Assembly: GCF_000143415.4 (NCBI RefSeq)
Contig: NW_003314303.1
Span: forward strand, 172,645 to 236,644
Reading direction: 5' to 3'
Length of the DNA stretch: 64,000 nucleotides
Origin: Selaginella moellendorffii
Taxonomy: Eukaryota; Streptophyta; Lycopodiopsida; Selaginellales; Selaginellaceae
Shown here piece by piece: positions 31,212 to 41,890 of this stretch. The notes under the pieces were generated by a model that saw only the letters and a program-made list of their open reading frames with translations, did no database searches and was not told the DNA's origin. A program made the translations under genes and the position numbers. The number at the start of each line of letters is the position of its first letter. The first letter of the stretch is position 1.

Positions 31212-33359
31212 ATGTATTGTCTCGAGGAGCTTGTTCATATTGTGAATTCTTCCAAAACGCTACCACAGGCCAAGGCGGCCCACGCCAGCGTTCTCGGGGC
31301 TCTCCCTCTCGAGTCTCGGACCGTCTATCTCCTCAATCTGGTCGTCCAGATGTACGGGCGTTGCGGCAGCGTGGCAGATGCGCGCCACGTGTTCGACTCT
31401 ATCCATCCCAAAGATTCCTTCTCGTGGAATCTGATGCTGGATGCATATGCCAAGAACGGGCATCTGGAACAGGCAAAAAGAGTGTTTAACGCGATGCCTT
31501 GTTACAATCTAGTCTCGTGGAACACAATGTTGGCAGCACTGGCGAAAGCAAGCCAAGCGGCAGAAGCAAGCGCATTGTTCTCCAGGATGGAGGAAAGGGA
31601 TATAATCTCCTATAACACAATGTTATCAGCATATGCCACACTTGGGCATTTTGATACCTTTCAAGAGCTTTTTGATCGAATGCCAGATCACAGTCTCGCG
31701 TCTTGGAACTTGCTTTTAACGAACTACTCGCGACGAGGGCTTCTGGTTCAAGCCAAGAAAATCTTCGAAAGAATGCCGGAACAAGATTTCTTCTCCAGGA
31801 ACACGATTCTTTCAGCACTTGCCCAGAACGGGCATCTGCTAGAAGCGGCGGCGATGTTCTCCACGCTGCCGCTGCGCGATCTCGTCTCCTGGAACACGAT
31901 GATCTCCGCGTACGCTCAACTCAGCCGCCTCGTTGATGCAAAGGATCTCTTCGACACAATGCCCGAGAGGAATCTCGTGTCGTGGAACGCGATCCTGGGC
32001 GCGCTCGTCCAGCACGACCACCTGGACGAAGCCCACGAGATCTTCGCCGCGATGCCGGCCAAGAACTTGATCTCCTGGAACGCGATCCTGTCGGCGCTGG
32101 CGCGGGCGGGATCAATCTCCCGCGCCGGTAATCTCTTCGCGGCAATGCGCGAGAAGGATCTCGTCTCCTGGAACATCCTCCTCGTCGCCCATGCCACCGC
32201 CGGATCCAGCATCGAGCGCTGCGAGGCGATCTTCGCCGCGATGCCGCAGTGGAACGCCGTGTCGTGGAACGCGATCATGGCGGCGCTGGCGCGCGCGGGG
32301 CGGATCGCCGACGCCAGGGCCTTCTTTGATCGCCTCCCGGAGAAGATCATCACGTCCTGGAACACGATACTCACGGCGCTCATCCAGTCCCGGCGATGGA
32401 TGGAAGCCCACGAGCTCTTCCTGGATCGAATGCCCGAGCGCGATCTCGTCTCATGCAACGCGATGCTCACGGCCTACTCGCAATCGCGCGAACTTCTTCG
32501 CGCGAAATCGCTCTTCGATTCTATGCCCCAGCGCAATCTCGTCTCGTGGACAACGCTCCTGTGCCTCTACTCGCGCGAGGCCCGCCTCGAGGAGGCCAAG
32601 CTCCTCTTCGATTCCATGGCTCATTGCGACTCCATCGCCGCGATCGCGATGCTCAGCGCCTATGCTCAGAACGGGCATCCAGCCGACGCGCGGCGGATCT
32701 TCGACTCCATGCCATCGCGCGATCTCGCTTCCTACAACGCAATGCTTGCCACGCTCGCCCAGGATTTCCAGATCCATGAAGCGCTACTTCTCTTCCATCA
32801 AATGCCTGATAGAGATCCAATCTCTTGGACAACGCTCCTCCTTCTATTTGCCCAGACCGGGCATTTGGAACTCGCCCACTCCCTATTCAAGCAAATGCCC
32901 GCCCAGGACCTCATCGCGTGGACGGCCCTGATCACCTCCCATGCCCGCATCGGGCGGCCAGGATCCGCGCTCGCGCTCTCCTGGGCGATGCAAATCCACG
33001 GCCACGCGCCCGACGATGCCACATTCACGTCCCTCCTCCCGGCGTGCTCCCACGCCGGGGACTTGCGCACGGGAATATGCTGGCTCCGGTCAATGGACGC
33101 TGACTGGGGGTTGACCCCGAGCAAGGAGCAGTACGGCTGCGTGGTTGACCTTTTGGGCCGGTCGGGCCACTTGGCCGCGGCCGAGGAGCTGGTCGCGACC
33201 ATGCCGTACACACCAGAGGCGCTGGATTGGATTTGCCTGTTAAGCAGGAGCGATAGCGCTGTTGGTTTTGGGCGAGGAGCGGCAAAGCAAGCGATGGACC
33301 TCTCGCCGGAATCGCCTGCTAGCTACATTCTTCTCTCAAACATCACCACAAAGATCTAA
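31212..33359 (+). CDS. PPR protein, S-type repeat array, no DYW domain
   Basis: An intronless gene of 715 residues. The ATG at 31212 was chosen over a TTG six bases upstream. It has a short N-terminus and then about twenty near-identical 31-residue repeats of the form W-N-x-M-L-x-A-Y-A-x-x-G-x-L-x-x-A-x-x-L-F-D-x-M-P-x-x-D-L-V-S. The C-terminus has an E-like region (Y-G-C-V-V-D-L-L-G-R-S-G-H-L, then D-W-I-C-L-L). No E+ or DYW deaminase follows, so any RNA-editing role would need a partner in trans. Uniform S repeats are typical of lycophyte PPRs. The last ~130 bp and downstream sequence are locally duplicated. Targeting cannot be judged with certainty because no clear transit peptide precedes the array. 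Confidence 0.9.
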   Translation: MYCLEELVHIVNSSKTLPQAKAAHASVLGALPLESRTVYLLNLVVQMYGRCGSVADARHVFDSIHPKDSFSWNLMLDAYAKNGHLEQAKRVFNAMPCYNLVSWNTMLAALAKASQAAEASALFSRMEERDIISYNTMLSAYATLGHFDTFQELFDRMPDHSLASWNLLLTNYSRRGLLVQAKKIFERMPEQDFFSRNTILSALAQNGHLLEAAAMFSTLPLRDLVSWNTMISAYAQLSRLVDAKDLFDTMPERNLVSWNAILGALVQHDHLDEAHEIFAAMPAKNLISWNAILSALARAGSISRAGNLFAAMREKDLVSWNILLVAHATAGSSIERCEAIFAAMPQWNAVSWNAIMAALARAGRIADARAFFDRLPEKIITSWNTILTALIQSRRWMEAHELFLDRMPERDLVSCNAMLTAYSQSRELLRAKSLFDSMPQRNLVSWTTLLCLYSREARLEEAKLLFDSMAHCDSIAAIAMLSAYAQNGHPADARRIFDSMPSRDLASYNAMLATLAQDFQIHEALLLFHQMPDRDPISWTTLLLLFAQTGHLELAHSLFKQMPAQDLIAWTALITSHARIGRPGSALALSWAMQIHGHAPDDATFTSLLPACSHAGDLRTGICWLRSMDADWGLTPSKEQYGCVVDLLGRSGHLAAAEELVATMPYTPEALDWICLLSRSDSAVGFGRGAAKQAMDLSPESPASYILLSNITTKI

Positions 33360-33559
33360 AGCCAATAGTCGTTGTATAGACTTAGTTAGTCCAGAGATTT
33401 GTGTGACAGAAAGGCGTTAATCCCGTTAAGTGGGAGTATAGCGTTGTAGGAGCGGCAAAACAAGCAATGACCTACATTCTTCCCTCAGACATCACCAAAG
33501 CTCATAATATAGACTTACTTAGTCCCGAGATTAGTGTGAAACAAAATGATTAACACTAA

Positions 33560-33633
33560 GGCCGCGTAGCGCAGTGGATTAGCGCGTTGGACTTCGGATC
33601 CAAAGGCCGTGGGTTCGAATCCCACCGTGGTCG
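33560..33633 (+). tRNA. tRNA-Arg (anticodon TCG)
   Basis: A full cloverleaf can be drawn. The acceptor stem pairs GGCCGCG with CGTGGTC and the discriminator is G. The D arm is GCGC-AGTGGATTA-GCGC. The anticodon stem pairs TTGGA with TCCAA around loop CTTCGGA. The T arm is GTGGG-TTCGAAT-CCCAC. The 3' CCA is not encoded, as is normal for nuclear tRNA genes. It reads CGA codons. Confidence 0.95.
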
Positions 33634-33784
33634 TGCACATGCATCTCTCGTGCTTGGTTTGTATCTTTTGTTTTGTCGATCGATCTGTCGCAAATGTAGA
33701 CAATCCTAGCGGCAAAACAACTCTCACGACAAAGATCTAAAGCTGATTGTCAAGATTAGTGTTAAATGAAAAGATTAACGGAAA

Positions 33785-33830
33785 GGCCGCGTAGCGCAGT
33801 GGATTAGCGCGTAATCCCACCCCATGGTCG
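33785..33830 (+). pseudogene. Truncated tRNA-Arg copy
   Basis: It begins exactly like the tRNA at 33560 (GGCCGCGTAGCGCAGTGG) and ends ATGGTCG, but the anticodon arm and half of the T arm are missing, joining GCGCG to TAATCCCACC. It cannot fold as a tRNA. It belongs to the local duplication. Confidence 0.9.
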
Positions 33831-35018
33831 CGTAGATGGATCTCTCGTACTTTGTTTGTATCTTTTGTTTTTTCGAAAGAGAGGAGCCATACGTAGCATT
33901 GATCGCTCTCTCGAGAGCGTAGCCTGGACAATCCTAGAAATTTCTATCTGGGTGGCCACCGCCCCGGGAAAATCTTTCCCTCTCAGTGGCACCGTCCCAT
34001 GCCTCGAGAACAAACTCCGCGATCATGATCAACATGGAAAGAGTAAAACCAAGAGTCCAAAAGAGATGGACCACCACTACACCGCCTTGTGCAGTGCCAA
34101 TCTTATATACTTCGCTCCTTTTCACTTGATCTGTGCGAGTACGGACTTTGATCTTGGGAGTTTCATGTCTGTCGCCTGCCTTGTAGTTTATTGGTGTTTG
34201 TACGGTACGGAGTCGCCAACAAACGATGACCATTTATTTTTCTGCGAGAGGATGGTAGCCGCAATGTTGATTGATTTTGGGGCCGGAGAGAGAACAAAGT
34301 TGCGTGATCGATGCAGTCACCGGTCACGGCAGCACTACACTGTACGTGGGATCTGGAATGAAAATTATGGATGCCAATCAACACACGGTAAGAATTTGGA
34401 AGATCTCGTCCATGAGCGTGTCAAGAACGGGAAGTTCTCGCCTCCGTGAACCTGGGAGACCGCCGTTGCGTCGCCAGGCTTACAAGAGATTCAAAGCTAT
34501 GTTTGCGCTTTAAAAACCAATGTAGAAGTCAAGAAAGGGAAAGAACAAGAGAGCAGTCCTCGATGGAACGTAAATCCAAAGTATAGAAACTTAACAACAA
34601 CCAAAAGCTTACCATCCAGCGCACCAGTCAAGGCTTACGTCGCCCCGGTTTGACCAAGCCAGGGTTTGACCAGACACGGGTTACTATGTGGAGACTGTTG
34701 ACCGCGTGGAAAGCTACAAGGGACGTACGACTTACGGAGGAGCATGGTTTATCGTGATAAGCCAAAACCCCTTTTAGCTTTAACTAAGGTTCTTTCTTGA
34801 TAGCCCTGCGTGAGTGTGAGCAGTGTGAGCAGTGGACAGAGGCAGTAATAAGAAGCGCAGCGCTTTTTTTTCCCCTCCCTGTCGCTGCCATTTTGTTTGT
34901 TTTCGATCGCTCATTCACTTTGGCTTTGCTCCAAGCGCTTTCCATCGCTCCGAAATCGATCCCATTTCCTTGGAGTGAGGATTTAATCGCCTCGCCAATC
35001 CAGTGCTAGGCTATAGCT
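33831..35018. other. Intergenic region
   Basis: Some frames of 100-200 codons exist on both strands, but none has recognisable motifs, so no gene is called. The right half is the promoter of the gene at 35019 and contains a group of W-box cores. Confidence 0.5.
34627..34703. promoter_or_regulatory. Cluster of W-box cores
   Basis: TTGACC occurs at 34650-34655, 34666-34671 and 34698-34703, with TTGAC on the minus strand at 34627-34631. WRKY factors bind TTGAC(C/T). The cluster lies about 320-390 bases before the start codon at 35019. Its role is inferred from the motif only. Confidence 0.4.
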
Positions 35019-35534
35019 ATGGGGAATGCGTGCTTGCGGAGTAGCGAGATCCACCACCACCAAGAAGAGGAGGACGAGGACGAGATAATGGGAGGCTCGC
35101 TGGCCTCCAAGAGGCTCAATCTCTTGAGGAAGAAGAAGCTCCAGCAATCTAAAGCTGCGTTCTCTTCTCCATCTTCTTCTTCTTCTTCTTCTTCTGCTAT
35201 GGCTACTTCTTCTTCTTCTTCTTCTTCTTCTTCATCTCGATCTCTTGTTGTTCCTGTGGAGATGAAGCCCGCCATGGAGATCCTGCCCAGCTCCCAGGAG
35301 GGCGTGATGCGAGTGAAGCTCATCATCTCCACGAACCAAATGGCCAGTATGATCAATGCGAGCTACAAAAAGGACGACTTCCTCGAGAGCCTCATCACGT
35401 CGCTGCTCAAGGAGAAGGGGATCAACATTCCAGAGCAGCAGCAGCACAAGCTCTCCGCCTCCAGCTCCAGGAAATCGAGCTTCTCGTCGTGGAAGCCCGC
35501 ATTGGAGAGCATTCCCGAGGTCAGATCATCCTAG
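35019..35534 (+). CDS. Small Ser-rich protein with myristoylation-type N-terminus
   Basis: 171 residues in a single exon. It starts M-G-N-A-C-L-R-S, which fits N-myristoylation at Gly2 with palmitoylation at Cys5, so plasma-membrane attachment is likely. An acidic stretch (E-E-E-D-E-D-E) and two poly-Ser tracts encoded by TCT/TTC repeats (~35166-35237) follow. The conserved-looking core is V-M-R-V-K-L-I-I-S-T-N-Q-M-A-S-M (~residues 95-110), with a helix D-F-L-E-S-L-I-T-S-L-L-K. Many land plants have small proteins with an M-G-N-C-like start and such an R-V-K-(I/L)-(I/V) core of unknown function. I think it belongs there but cannot name the family with confidence. The promoter has a W-box cluster. 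Confidence 0.65.
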   Translation: MGNACLRSSEIHHHQEEEDEDEIMGGSLASKRLNLLRKKKLQQSKAAFSSPSSSSSSSSAMATSSSSSSSSSSRSLVVPVEMKPAMEILPSSQEGVMRVKLIISTNQMASMINASYKKDDFLESLITSLLKEKGINIPEQQQHKLSASSSRKSSFSSWKPALESIPEVRSS

Positions 35535-36820
35535 AACAGACATTCTCTCGACGCGGGAGCTCCTTTTTCGATCTCGTCAGCTATTTATTGGTTGGACGAT
35601 TTTCAGTCTTTTAGTATGTTTCTCCCTTCCCTCGGTGTTCTTCCGGTTAAAGCTTCTCCAGTCGATCAAAACTCGATCTGGGCGTTTGATCCAGCAGAAG
35701 CCCACCACGAGATTGGAGCCAAGAACAATATACCAGCAGCATTCCGGCGAGAAACGATTTACCTCTCGAAAGAATCCCCTCTTTTCCTTTTGTATAGAAG
35801 CGATACTGCTCTAACTCTGCTACTACTACTATACATGAAAAGTTCCTCTTTTTCTTGTCTTTTGTTTGCTTGCTCGCTCGCCGCGATTAGATTAGATGAT
35901 GATAAAGCTCTCTCGGATCGAATCAAGCCGGTCTTTTTGGCACGATCGATCGATTTTTCTAACATCTCTTCGAACTTTTCTTCGTGTCCCCGCGCTTGCT
36001 TGCCCCGCTTTGATCCATCGCATCGGTTTTTCCGGTTTCGTTTCGTTTTGGAAACTTTTCTCTCGCCATCGAAGTGCTGGCTATAGCAGCTCGTGCTTCC
36101 ACACCATTAAAAAAACGCGAGGAAATTCTTCTTCTAGATGAAAACAAGAGCTTTTCTAGGGTAGCCACTCACATGGCTATAGTTTAGCAGCTATGATTTT
36201 ACTGCAAGACACGAGAACTTGTTTGATTCCTTCTTCACATGCCTGTGGAACTTGTTTATCATTTGTTTTCGTGTTCTTCATAAGCTTCTTGATGATCTCG
36301 CTTAAACTTAAGAAACTAGGTGCAAGACAGCAAAGACCAACGAGAGATCATTTGATTAAATCGGTGGAAACCATATTTTTTAATGGGTGGAAACCATGGG
36401 AAACAGTTAGAGACCATCGGGCTATATAGCTTAAGGTTGGCTCGATTTCACGCGATGATTGATCGAGTCAATTACTGTCTGGCTCTCTCTATAGTTTTCT
36501 TCTAGCAAAATTTATCTCCAAAAACTAATGATTGAAGTTAAGTTTGTCGGTGCTTAGCGGCAAAACGTCAGCGCAAATTTGAAATCATAAATATTCTAAG
36601 AATATACCATAAGCAATGACTGGCATATTCTAAGAATATATTTTAAGCCCTAACTTTATTAGCTAAAGCCCTTTTTTTAAAATTTAAGCCCTTATCTGTG
36701 TGTGTGGTGGGCTTGATGATCCACGAAGAGCTCTCCATCGCGCCCACCGATCGGCGTCCCATGAGCGGCATTCTCTACTCTCGGTGAGAAATTCCCATCC
36801 GGGACAGCGCGCGCGAGGCG
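35535..36820. other. Intergenic region
   Basis: It holds the 3' UTR of the Ser-rich gene and the promoter of the phosphatase gene. A 19-bp segment around ATATTCTAAGAATATA occurs twice near 36591 and 36627 and is itself palindromic. No coding frame is supported. Confidence 0.5.
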
Positions 36821-38583
36821 ATGGCGGTGGCAGCGCCTCTGTTTGGCAAGGTCTGCCCGGTTCTTGGCGAGAAGGCCGCGGCAATCGGGAAATCGTCTAG
36901 GTTAGGTCCAGTCCAGCAGCAGAGATTCACGGCGCTCTCGTCATCGTCGTCGGCGGCGGAGGTCTTTGATCCGTCTGGATTGCCGCCAGAGTCTTCTCTA
37001 GCTTCCCCGTCTTCGATCCGATGGGCACAGCTTGCGTTGCAAGGTCCCCGGGCGGAGATGGAGGACGACATGGAGCTGGAGGAGGGGAGAATTCCAGAAT
37101 TTACGTTTGCTGCGGTCTATGATGGTCATGCCGGTATATCATCAGTGAACTATCTCAAGTAAGCACTCTACAATTCGATTTTGATCTTTCTAGCGATGGT
37201 TCTTCAGGAAAGAGCTATTCAGTGAATGCGTGAATGCATTGCAAGGAGGAGCTCTTCTACAATCTGATAACTCGATCGATTTGGAAGCGGCACTCTCGCA
37301 AGCTTTCGTCCAAGTTGACAAACGCTTGCTCTCGTGGTTCGTCTAGCTCGATCCATTCATCTCCACTCGTGATCAATGCGAGGTTTTGCTTTGCAGCAGG
37401 CTGGAGCAACAAGAGGAGTCTGATCGAGAATCTGGCTCCACTGCAACTGTCATGTTTCTGGGTAAAGAGAAGGTGGTGGTAGCTCACGTCGGCGACTCAC
37501 GAGTGGTACTGTCATCGTCTTGCAATGCTTTTGGAGGATTTAACTAGTCTCCACTAGATTATCAGGTAATTTCTCGAGGAGGAAAAGCCGAGGAGTTGAC
37601 GAGTGATCACAGGCCATATGGGAGCAGCAAGACAGCTCTAGCCGAGGGTAAGCGAGTCATTGCTGCTGGAGGCTGGGTATGTTTCTCTTGATGTTTAGTT
37701 TTTGGTACTGAGAACACTCGTGTTTTGTGTTTGACTAGATAAGCAATGGCCGAGTATGTGGTAATTTGGCTGTGTCTCGTGCATTTGGAGATATATCCTT
37801 GAAGTCCCGTAGAAAAGAGTAAGAAATCGTTCGCCAGTGAAGGATTCTTTTGACGAAGGGATCTGTCAGAATGCTAGAGGAGGGGCTCAAGAAAAACTTG
37901 TGGACGCAGAAGTTTGTGTCGAAGTAAGTGATAACTTTCCTTTGTCATTGTTTTCACCAGTATTTCCTAGACTTCACTCTAGAGTGTTTCAGGCGGGATC
38001 TCACAGGAGAATGGCTGACTGCGGCACCGGATGTTACTGCTGCAACTCTTGGTCAGGACGCCGAGTTCATCATTCTTGCTTCAGACGGCTTGTGGGATTC
38101 CATCAAAAGGTGAATTCCAGAGCTCATGCAGGACTCACAAGCAACTTTTATGGTTTTCCCAGTAAGGACGCTGTAGCATTTGTGAGAGAGCAACTGAAAG
38201 AGCACGGAGATATCCAGGTAATAATGTTTCCATTTCCATCTCTCCATAACGACTAGCTTTTCGTATCTCCCAGCGCGCTTGTGAGAGCCTTGCGGCCGCT
38301 GCTCTGGTAACTTCTATCCATCTTACTTTCTTAAAATCTCATCCACTTTACAGGCCCAAAATGGCCAAGACAACATCAGTATTCTCATTGCCGATTTCGG
38401 GTGAGTGAATTTGGTACCTCTACATTCTCACAGACGCAAGATCAAATCAACAGAAAGGTAGCACGCGTGGATGGACTTGCGCAGCACCAAGACGTCTCAG
38501 CTGGGGTAAAGCAGGTGCTAGTAACGTCTGGCATTCTACTGCTAGGAGTTTATGCTTCTCATCTAGCAAGCTTGATCAGATAA
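36821..38583 (+). CDS. TAP38: PP2C phosphatase, TAP38/PPH1-like
   Basis: Likely the plastid phosphatase that dephosphorylates light-harvesting complex II for the return to state 1. The N-terminus is basic and Ser/Ala-rich, a plausible transit peptide. PP2C motifs are R-A-E-M-E-D-D-M, V-Y-D-G-H-A-G, V-G-D-S-R-V-V, S-R-A-F-G-D-I, A-S-D-G-L-W-D and Q-D-N-I-S-I-L, so the metal-binding Asp residues are present. The segment H-R-P-Y-G-S-S and the hydrophobic C-terminus (V-L-V-T-S-G-I-L-L-L-G-V-Y) match Arabidopsis TAP38/PPH1, which is thylakoid-anchored by a C-terminal helix. Exons inferred: 36821-37158, 37208-37336, 37400-37505, 37566 on, then about six more with introns of 50-70 bp. The last exon starts after CAACAG near 38455. 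It converges on the MFS gene, with 110 bp between stops. Confidence 0.88.
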
Positions 38584-38693
38584 GTTCCACTCTTTACATT
38601 CATAGTTGATCAGCTTTCATCTAAAATTTGCAAAACTTTGGCGATCGAACAAGAATCTGCTCAACAATCTTCCCAAGTTTTTGTAACCATATG

Positions 38694-40426
38694 TTAAGAA
38701 CCGATAATGCTGGTAAGCTCATTTTCTGCTTCTGGCTCATGCTCTTCCTTGTCCTCTTGCAGCTCCTCGTTTACAAAATAGCCATTGCTCGACTTCTCGT
38801 ACGTCACCTTGCTCAAGCCAGTGCTCATCTCGGTTTGAGCTTGGAACGAATTCACCACCCTGTCCCGGTCCTTGGGATACGACCAGTAGAGGAAGGTGTA
38901 TGTCAAGCAACAAGTCGCCATGGGTATGGCATAGGCAGTGTAGAGGGCCTTTCCCAGAGACACGGCATCGCCACTGTTAGCCTCCACTGGATTCTTGGAC
39001 GTAGGTGGCGGCGGCACGTATCCATACAAGTGCTCCGCGAGCAAGCCCACGATGGGAGGAGCAAACGAAGCGAGAACCGACTCGAAGGACCGATCCAATG
39101 CGTAGATCGTTGTCCGGGACTTCTCGGGGACGATCTCCGCAAAGATTGGACTGTTTGATCCTCGACAGAGTTAGCAGATGGAAGATCTTTGAAGAGCAAA
39201 ACTGTGGAAGAGCTTTCAAGAGCAGGGGACTTACTTGTTGGTGGCTGGAGCATTCCACGACGTGCAAAATCCTAGCACGGCGAAGATGAGAGCGTGGAGC
39301 AGCAGCGAATTAGATCTCGGTGGCAAGCCGAGGAGTAGAATCGCCGTAAGTGGCACTCCAGAGCCGGAGCTAAACTGAGCGAGGATGATTCTCCCAGAGT
39401 CCGGGAGATGTTTAGAGATGGTGTCTCCCAAAGTTCCAGCGAAGAGGCCTCCCAGAGATCCGCAAGCCGTGAACAGGCCGAGAAGAAACGCTGTGTGCGT
39501 GTGGCTGAATCCTTTGAGCTCCAGCCAAAGTGGAGCAAACGCTAGCGATGCCCAAGGGAAGGTGCCAACAACACCCTGCGCTACCAAGAACTGGAAAGTT
39601 TTTACGTTGATCACCATCTTTCCTTCTTGAAGCGCTTCTTTGAGGCCACTCCACACTCCGGCAAATCCCCGCTCCCTCTTCCTGGACAACAAAGATCTCC
39701 AAAACTTTAGCGACCGACAAAGTCACGAGCTTACGCTTTGGCGGCAGGATCCACCGCGAAGATCAAGAGCAAGATCCCGAGAACCACGCTGATGGCCGTC
39801 ACCAGCAAGAACGAGAGCCTCCATCCCGAGATCCCGAGGAAGCTCGTCCCCGCCAAGATGATCGACAAGAACCCACCAAGTATCGTCCCCACGCTGCCCG
39901 TGAGCTGCAGCCATCCAAACGCCTGGCCGCGCTTGGATTCGTCGCAAGCATCAGCTACGAGCGACTGGATCGCGGGGACGACCAGCGCCAGCCCGACTCC
40001 ATTCAGAGCTCTCCACACTGCGATCTGCGCGAGATATCCAAGACCCACTAAGCGAAGCGATCGAGATCTAGAGCTAAGTACGATGGATCTACGACTTACT
40101 TGCGTGAAGGTTTGAGAGATCCCCACGAAGAACGTGGCAATTGACCACAGGAAAGCGCCGATGGCGATCACTTTGGAGCGATCGTAGTGGAGGCTGAAGT
40201 AAGCGGCGAAAGGGAAGCACAGCGCTTGGGTGATCGATCGGAGGAGCGTGAGCGACCCAAGTGCCGCTAGGCCCGTGTGGAGGCTCTCGCCTATCTCTTT
40301 GTACACACCTGGGAGGAGCGCCTCGTCCGCTTGCTCCATGACACTGGCGAGATTCACCAGGACGAGCGTTCGCACCCGCTCGTCGCTCCATGGCTTAGCC
40401 CTCATTCCTCCTCCTCTCGCGGCCAC
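38694..40426 (-). CDS. UNE2: MFS transporter, UNE2-like
   Basis: A major facilitator protein with about twelve membrane helices. It starts M-A-A-R-G-G-G-M at 40426. Motifs include V-M-E-Q-A-D-E-A-L-L-P-G-V-Y-K-E-I in helix 1, Y-D-R-S-K in the first cytoplasmic loop, W-R-A-L-N-G-V-G-L-A and D-A-C-D-E-S-K-R-G-Q-A-F-G. This arrangement matches plant proteins related to Arabidopsis UNE2. The substrate is unknown. Four exons are seen: 40426-40100, 40024-39735, 39681-39235 and 39150-38694. Intron 1 is open in frame, so an intron-retaining transcript would still read through. A long loop with P-P-P-P-T-S-K lies before the last helices, and the tail is acidic and soluble. Confidence 0.87.
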
Positions 40427-40926
40427 TCCAAGGGAATTAGTTCAAAAGTTTAACAGCTGTGCTTGACTAGAGTTGACTAGTTAACATGACAACGCATATT
40501 CCAAGAGATTTTTATCGTGCAATTCTGTGGTGATCACGAGAGGATCTGAGGAGTCGAATCATCGTGATTTCTTATTAAGTGTTTGATATAGTTCGGAAAC
40601 CTGGAGCTGAACAGATCGAATCTCCTTAGAAGAAAAGTCACCGGCTAAAAGGAGCCCTAAAACCTGCTTGCTAATGGTGAAATATAATAAATCAAAATCA
40701 AGGTAAATAAGGAAACTAAGAATATATGGCTTAAGCCATATACATTTTTTAGGGTCTTGCAGCACACAATGCAATGGATAAACTTAGGTTTGGTATTTTT
40801 AAGCCCACTTTAGGTGACAAAGCATATTCTATTAAACCGGTCTAAGGGGAAAGAAAGTAGTCCTACTCAGCTAAAGTCAATCCTAGTCAACTCCAAGTTG
40901 GCAGTGATGTGGACCAATCCATTACC

Positions 40927-40983
40927 GATAAGGCCACTTCAGATAGGGTAACGAGGCCCGGGCCAACCATGTCGTGCCACGTC
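40927..40983 (+). promoter_or_regulatory. I-box and ACGT element upstream of psaE
   Basis: GATAAGG at 40927-40933 matches the I-box, and CCACGTC at 40977-40983 carries a G-box-like ACGT core. Both occur in light-regulated plant promoters. They lie 125-180 bases before the psaE start codon. Function is inferred. Confidence 0.45.
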
Positions 40984-41108
40984 TTCAGCTAGCGAGCAAA
41001 ACCCCCTTCTTTCGTTTCGACCTAGTGTTCTTCGCAGACACACGTTCCCAGCACACGCTCGCGCTTTCTCTCACACGAGAGAGAAGATCAAAGCAAAGAA
41101 AGGAAGGA

Positions 41109-41696
41109 ATGGCGTCGGCGGCGGCTTCCGGGTGTGTGGGATTAGTGTCTGGAACAGCAACGACGAGCGCATCGTCGTCCAAATTCTTTGCCGGCCAATG
41201 CCGGGTCTCTCCAGCCGCGTCGTGGAATCGGAGAGTCCCCTCCTCCGCCGGATTGGTGGTGAGAGCTTGCGAGACCGCCGCCGCTCCACCAGCCACCGAG
41301 AAGAAGCCAGAGCCGGTTGGGCCTAAGCGTGGATCAATTGTAAGTGGATCCTTCTTCCAATTCTCGCTCGATTTGATCTTGGGTCTTGTTCTTCTTCCAT
41401 CTTCTCATCGCGCACATTGCTAAATCCTTGGATGGATGCAGGTGAAGATCTTGCGGCCAGAGTCGTATTGGTTCCAGACCACGGGCAAGGTCGTGACAGT
41501 GGATCAGGTAAGCATTTCTACTACTTTTCGTTTCTCTTTCGATCGACTCGATCGATTGCCTGGATTTTCCTGATGGGTTCCTTGCAATCGCCAGACCCCC
41601 GGCGTGCTCTACCCCGTTGTTGTTCGATTCGAGAAGGTGAATTACGCTGGAAACTCCACAAACAACTACGCGCTGGACGAGGTCCAAGAAGTTTAA
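41109..41696 (+). CDS. psaE: Photosystem I subunit IV (PsaE), plastid precursor
   Basis: The stromal PSI subunit that helps ferredoxin docking. Three exons: 41109-41339, 41442-41507 and 41595-41696, all with GT-AG introns at phase 0, giving 132 residues. Residues 1 to about 55 are an Ala/Ser-rich transit peptide ending near V-V-R-A. A Pro/Glu-rich linker (E-K-K-P-E-P-V-G-P) is followed by the SH3-like core [14 protein letters not shown], then [18 protein letters not shown] and Y-A-L-D-E-V. The core is complete and normal in length. It is a nuclear copy with plastid targeting, as in other land plants. Confidence 0.96.
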
Positions 41697-41817
41697 AAAG
41701 AAGCGCTCTCGTGTAAACCACATATATCTCTCGCCTTTATCTGTGAAAGAAAAAAAAGAGAAAAGATCCTTACAAGAACTGTACTTAAGGTCTAAAACGG
41801 GTAATTTTATAAGATGG

Positions 41818-41890
41818 GCTCCCGTGGCCTAATGGATAAGGCATTTGACTTCTAATCAAGGGATTGTGGGTTCGAGTCCCACCGGGAGTG
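41818..41890 (+). tRNA. tRNA-Arg (anticodon TCT)
   Basis: The acceptor stem pairs GCTCCCG with CGGGAGT (one G-U pair at the end) and the discriminator is G. The D arm is TGGCCTAATGGATAAGGCA. The anticodon stem pairs TTTGA with TCAAG around loop CTTCTAA. The T arm is GTGGG-TTCGAGT-CCCAC. No CCA is encoded. It reads AGA codons and lies 121 bp after psaE. Confidence 0.95.

Larger units (their letters stand above)
33270..33880 (+). repeat. Local tandem duplication of the PPR 3' end and tRNA block
   Basis: The PPR tail and its downstream sequence (GCGGCAAAGCAAGC..., ~33275-33400) recur at ~33449-33560 (GCGGCAAAACAAGC...) and ~33708-33784 (GCGGCAAAACAACT...). The last two each lead into GATTAACnnnAAGGCCGCG, the start of a tRNA-Arg. 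The segments after each tRNA (CTCTCGT-CTTnGTTTGTATCTTTTG) also match. Confidence 0.8.

Noticed and set aside
32191-32931. Arg/Ser/Pro-rich frame overlapping the PPR gene
   Set aside because: A shadow of the GC-rich PPR repeats in another frame, with no independent support.
33856-34449. Open frame of ~197 codons after the tRNA pseudogene
   Set aside because: No motif, mixed composition, and an equally open antisense frame. Part of it lies in the duplicated non-coding flank.
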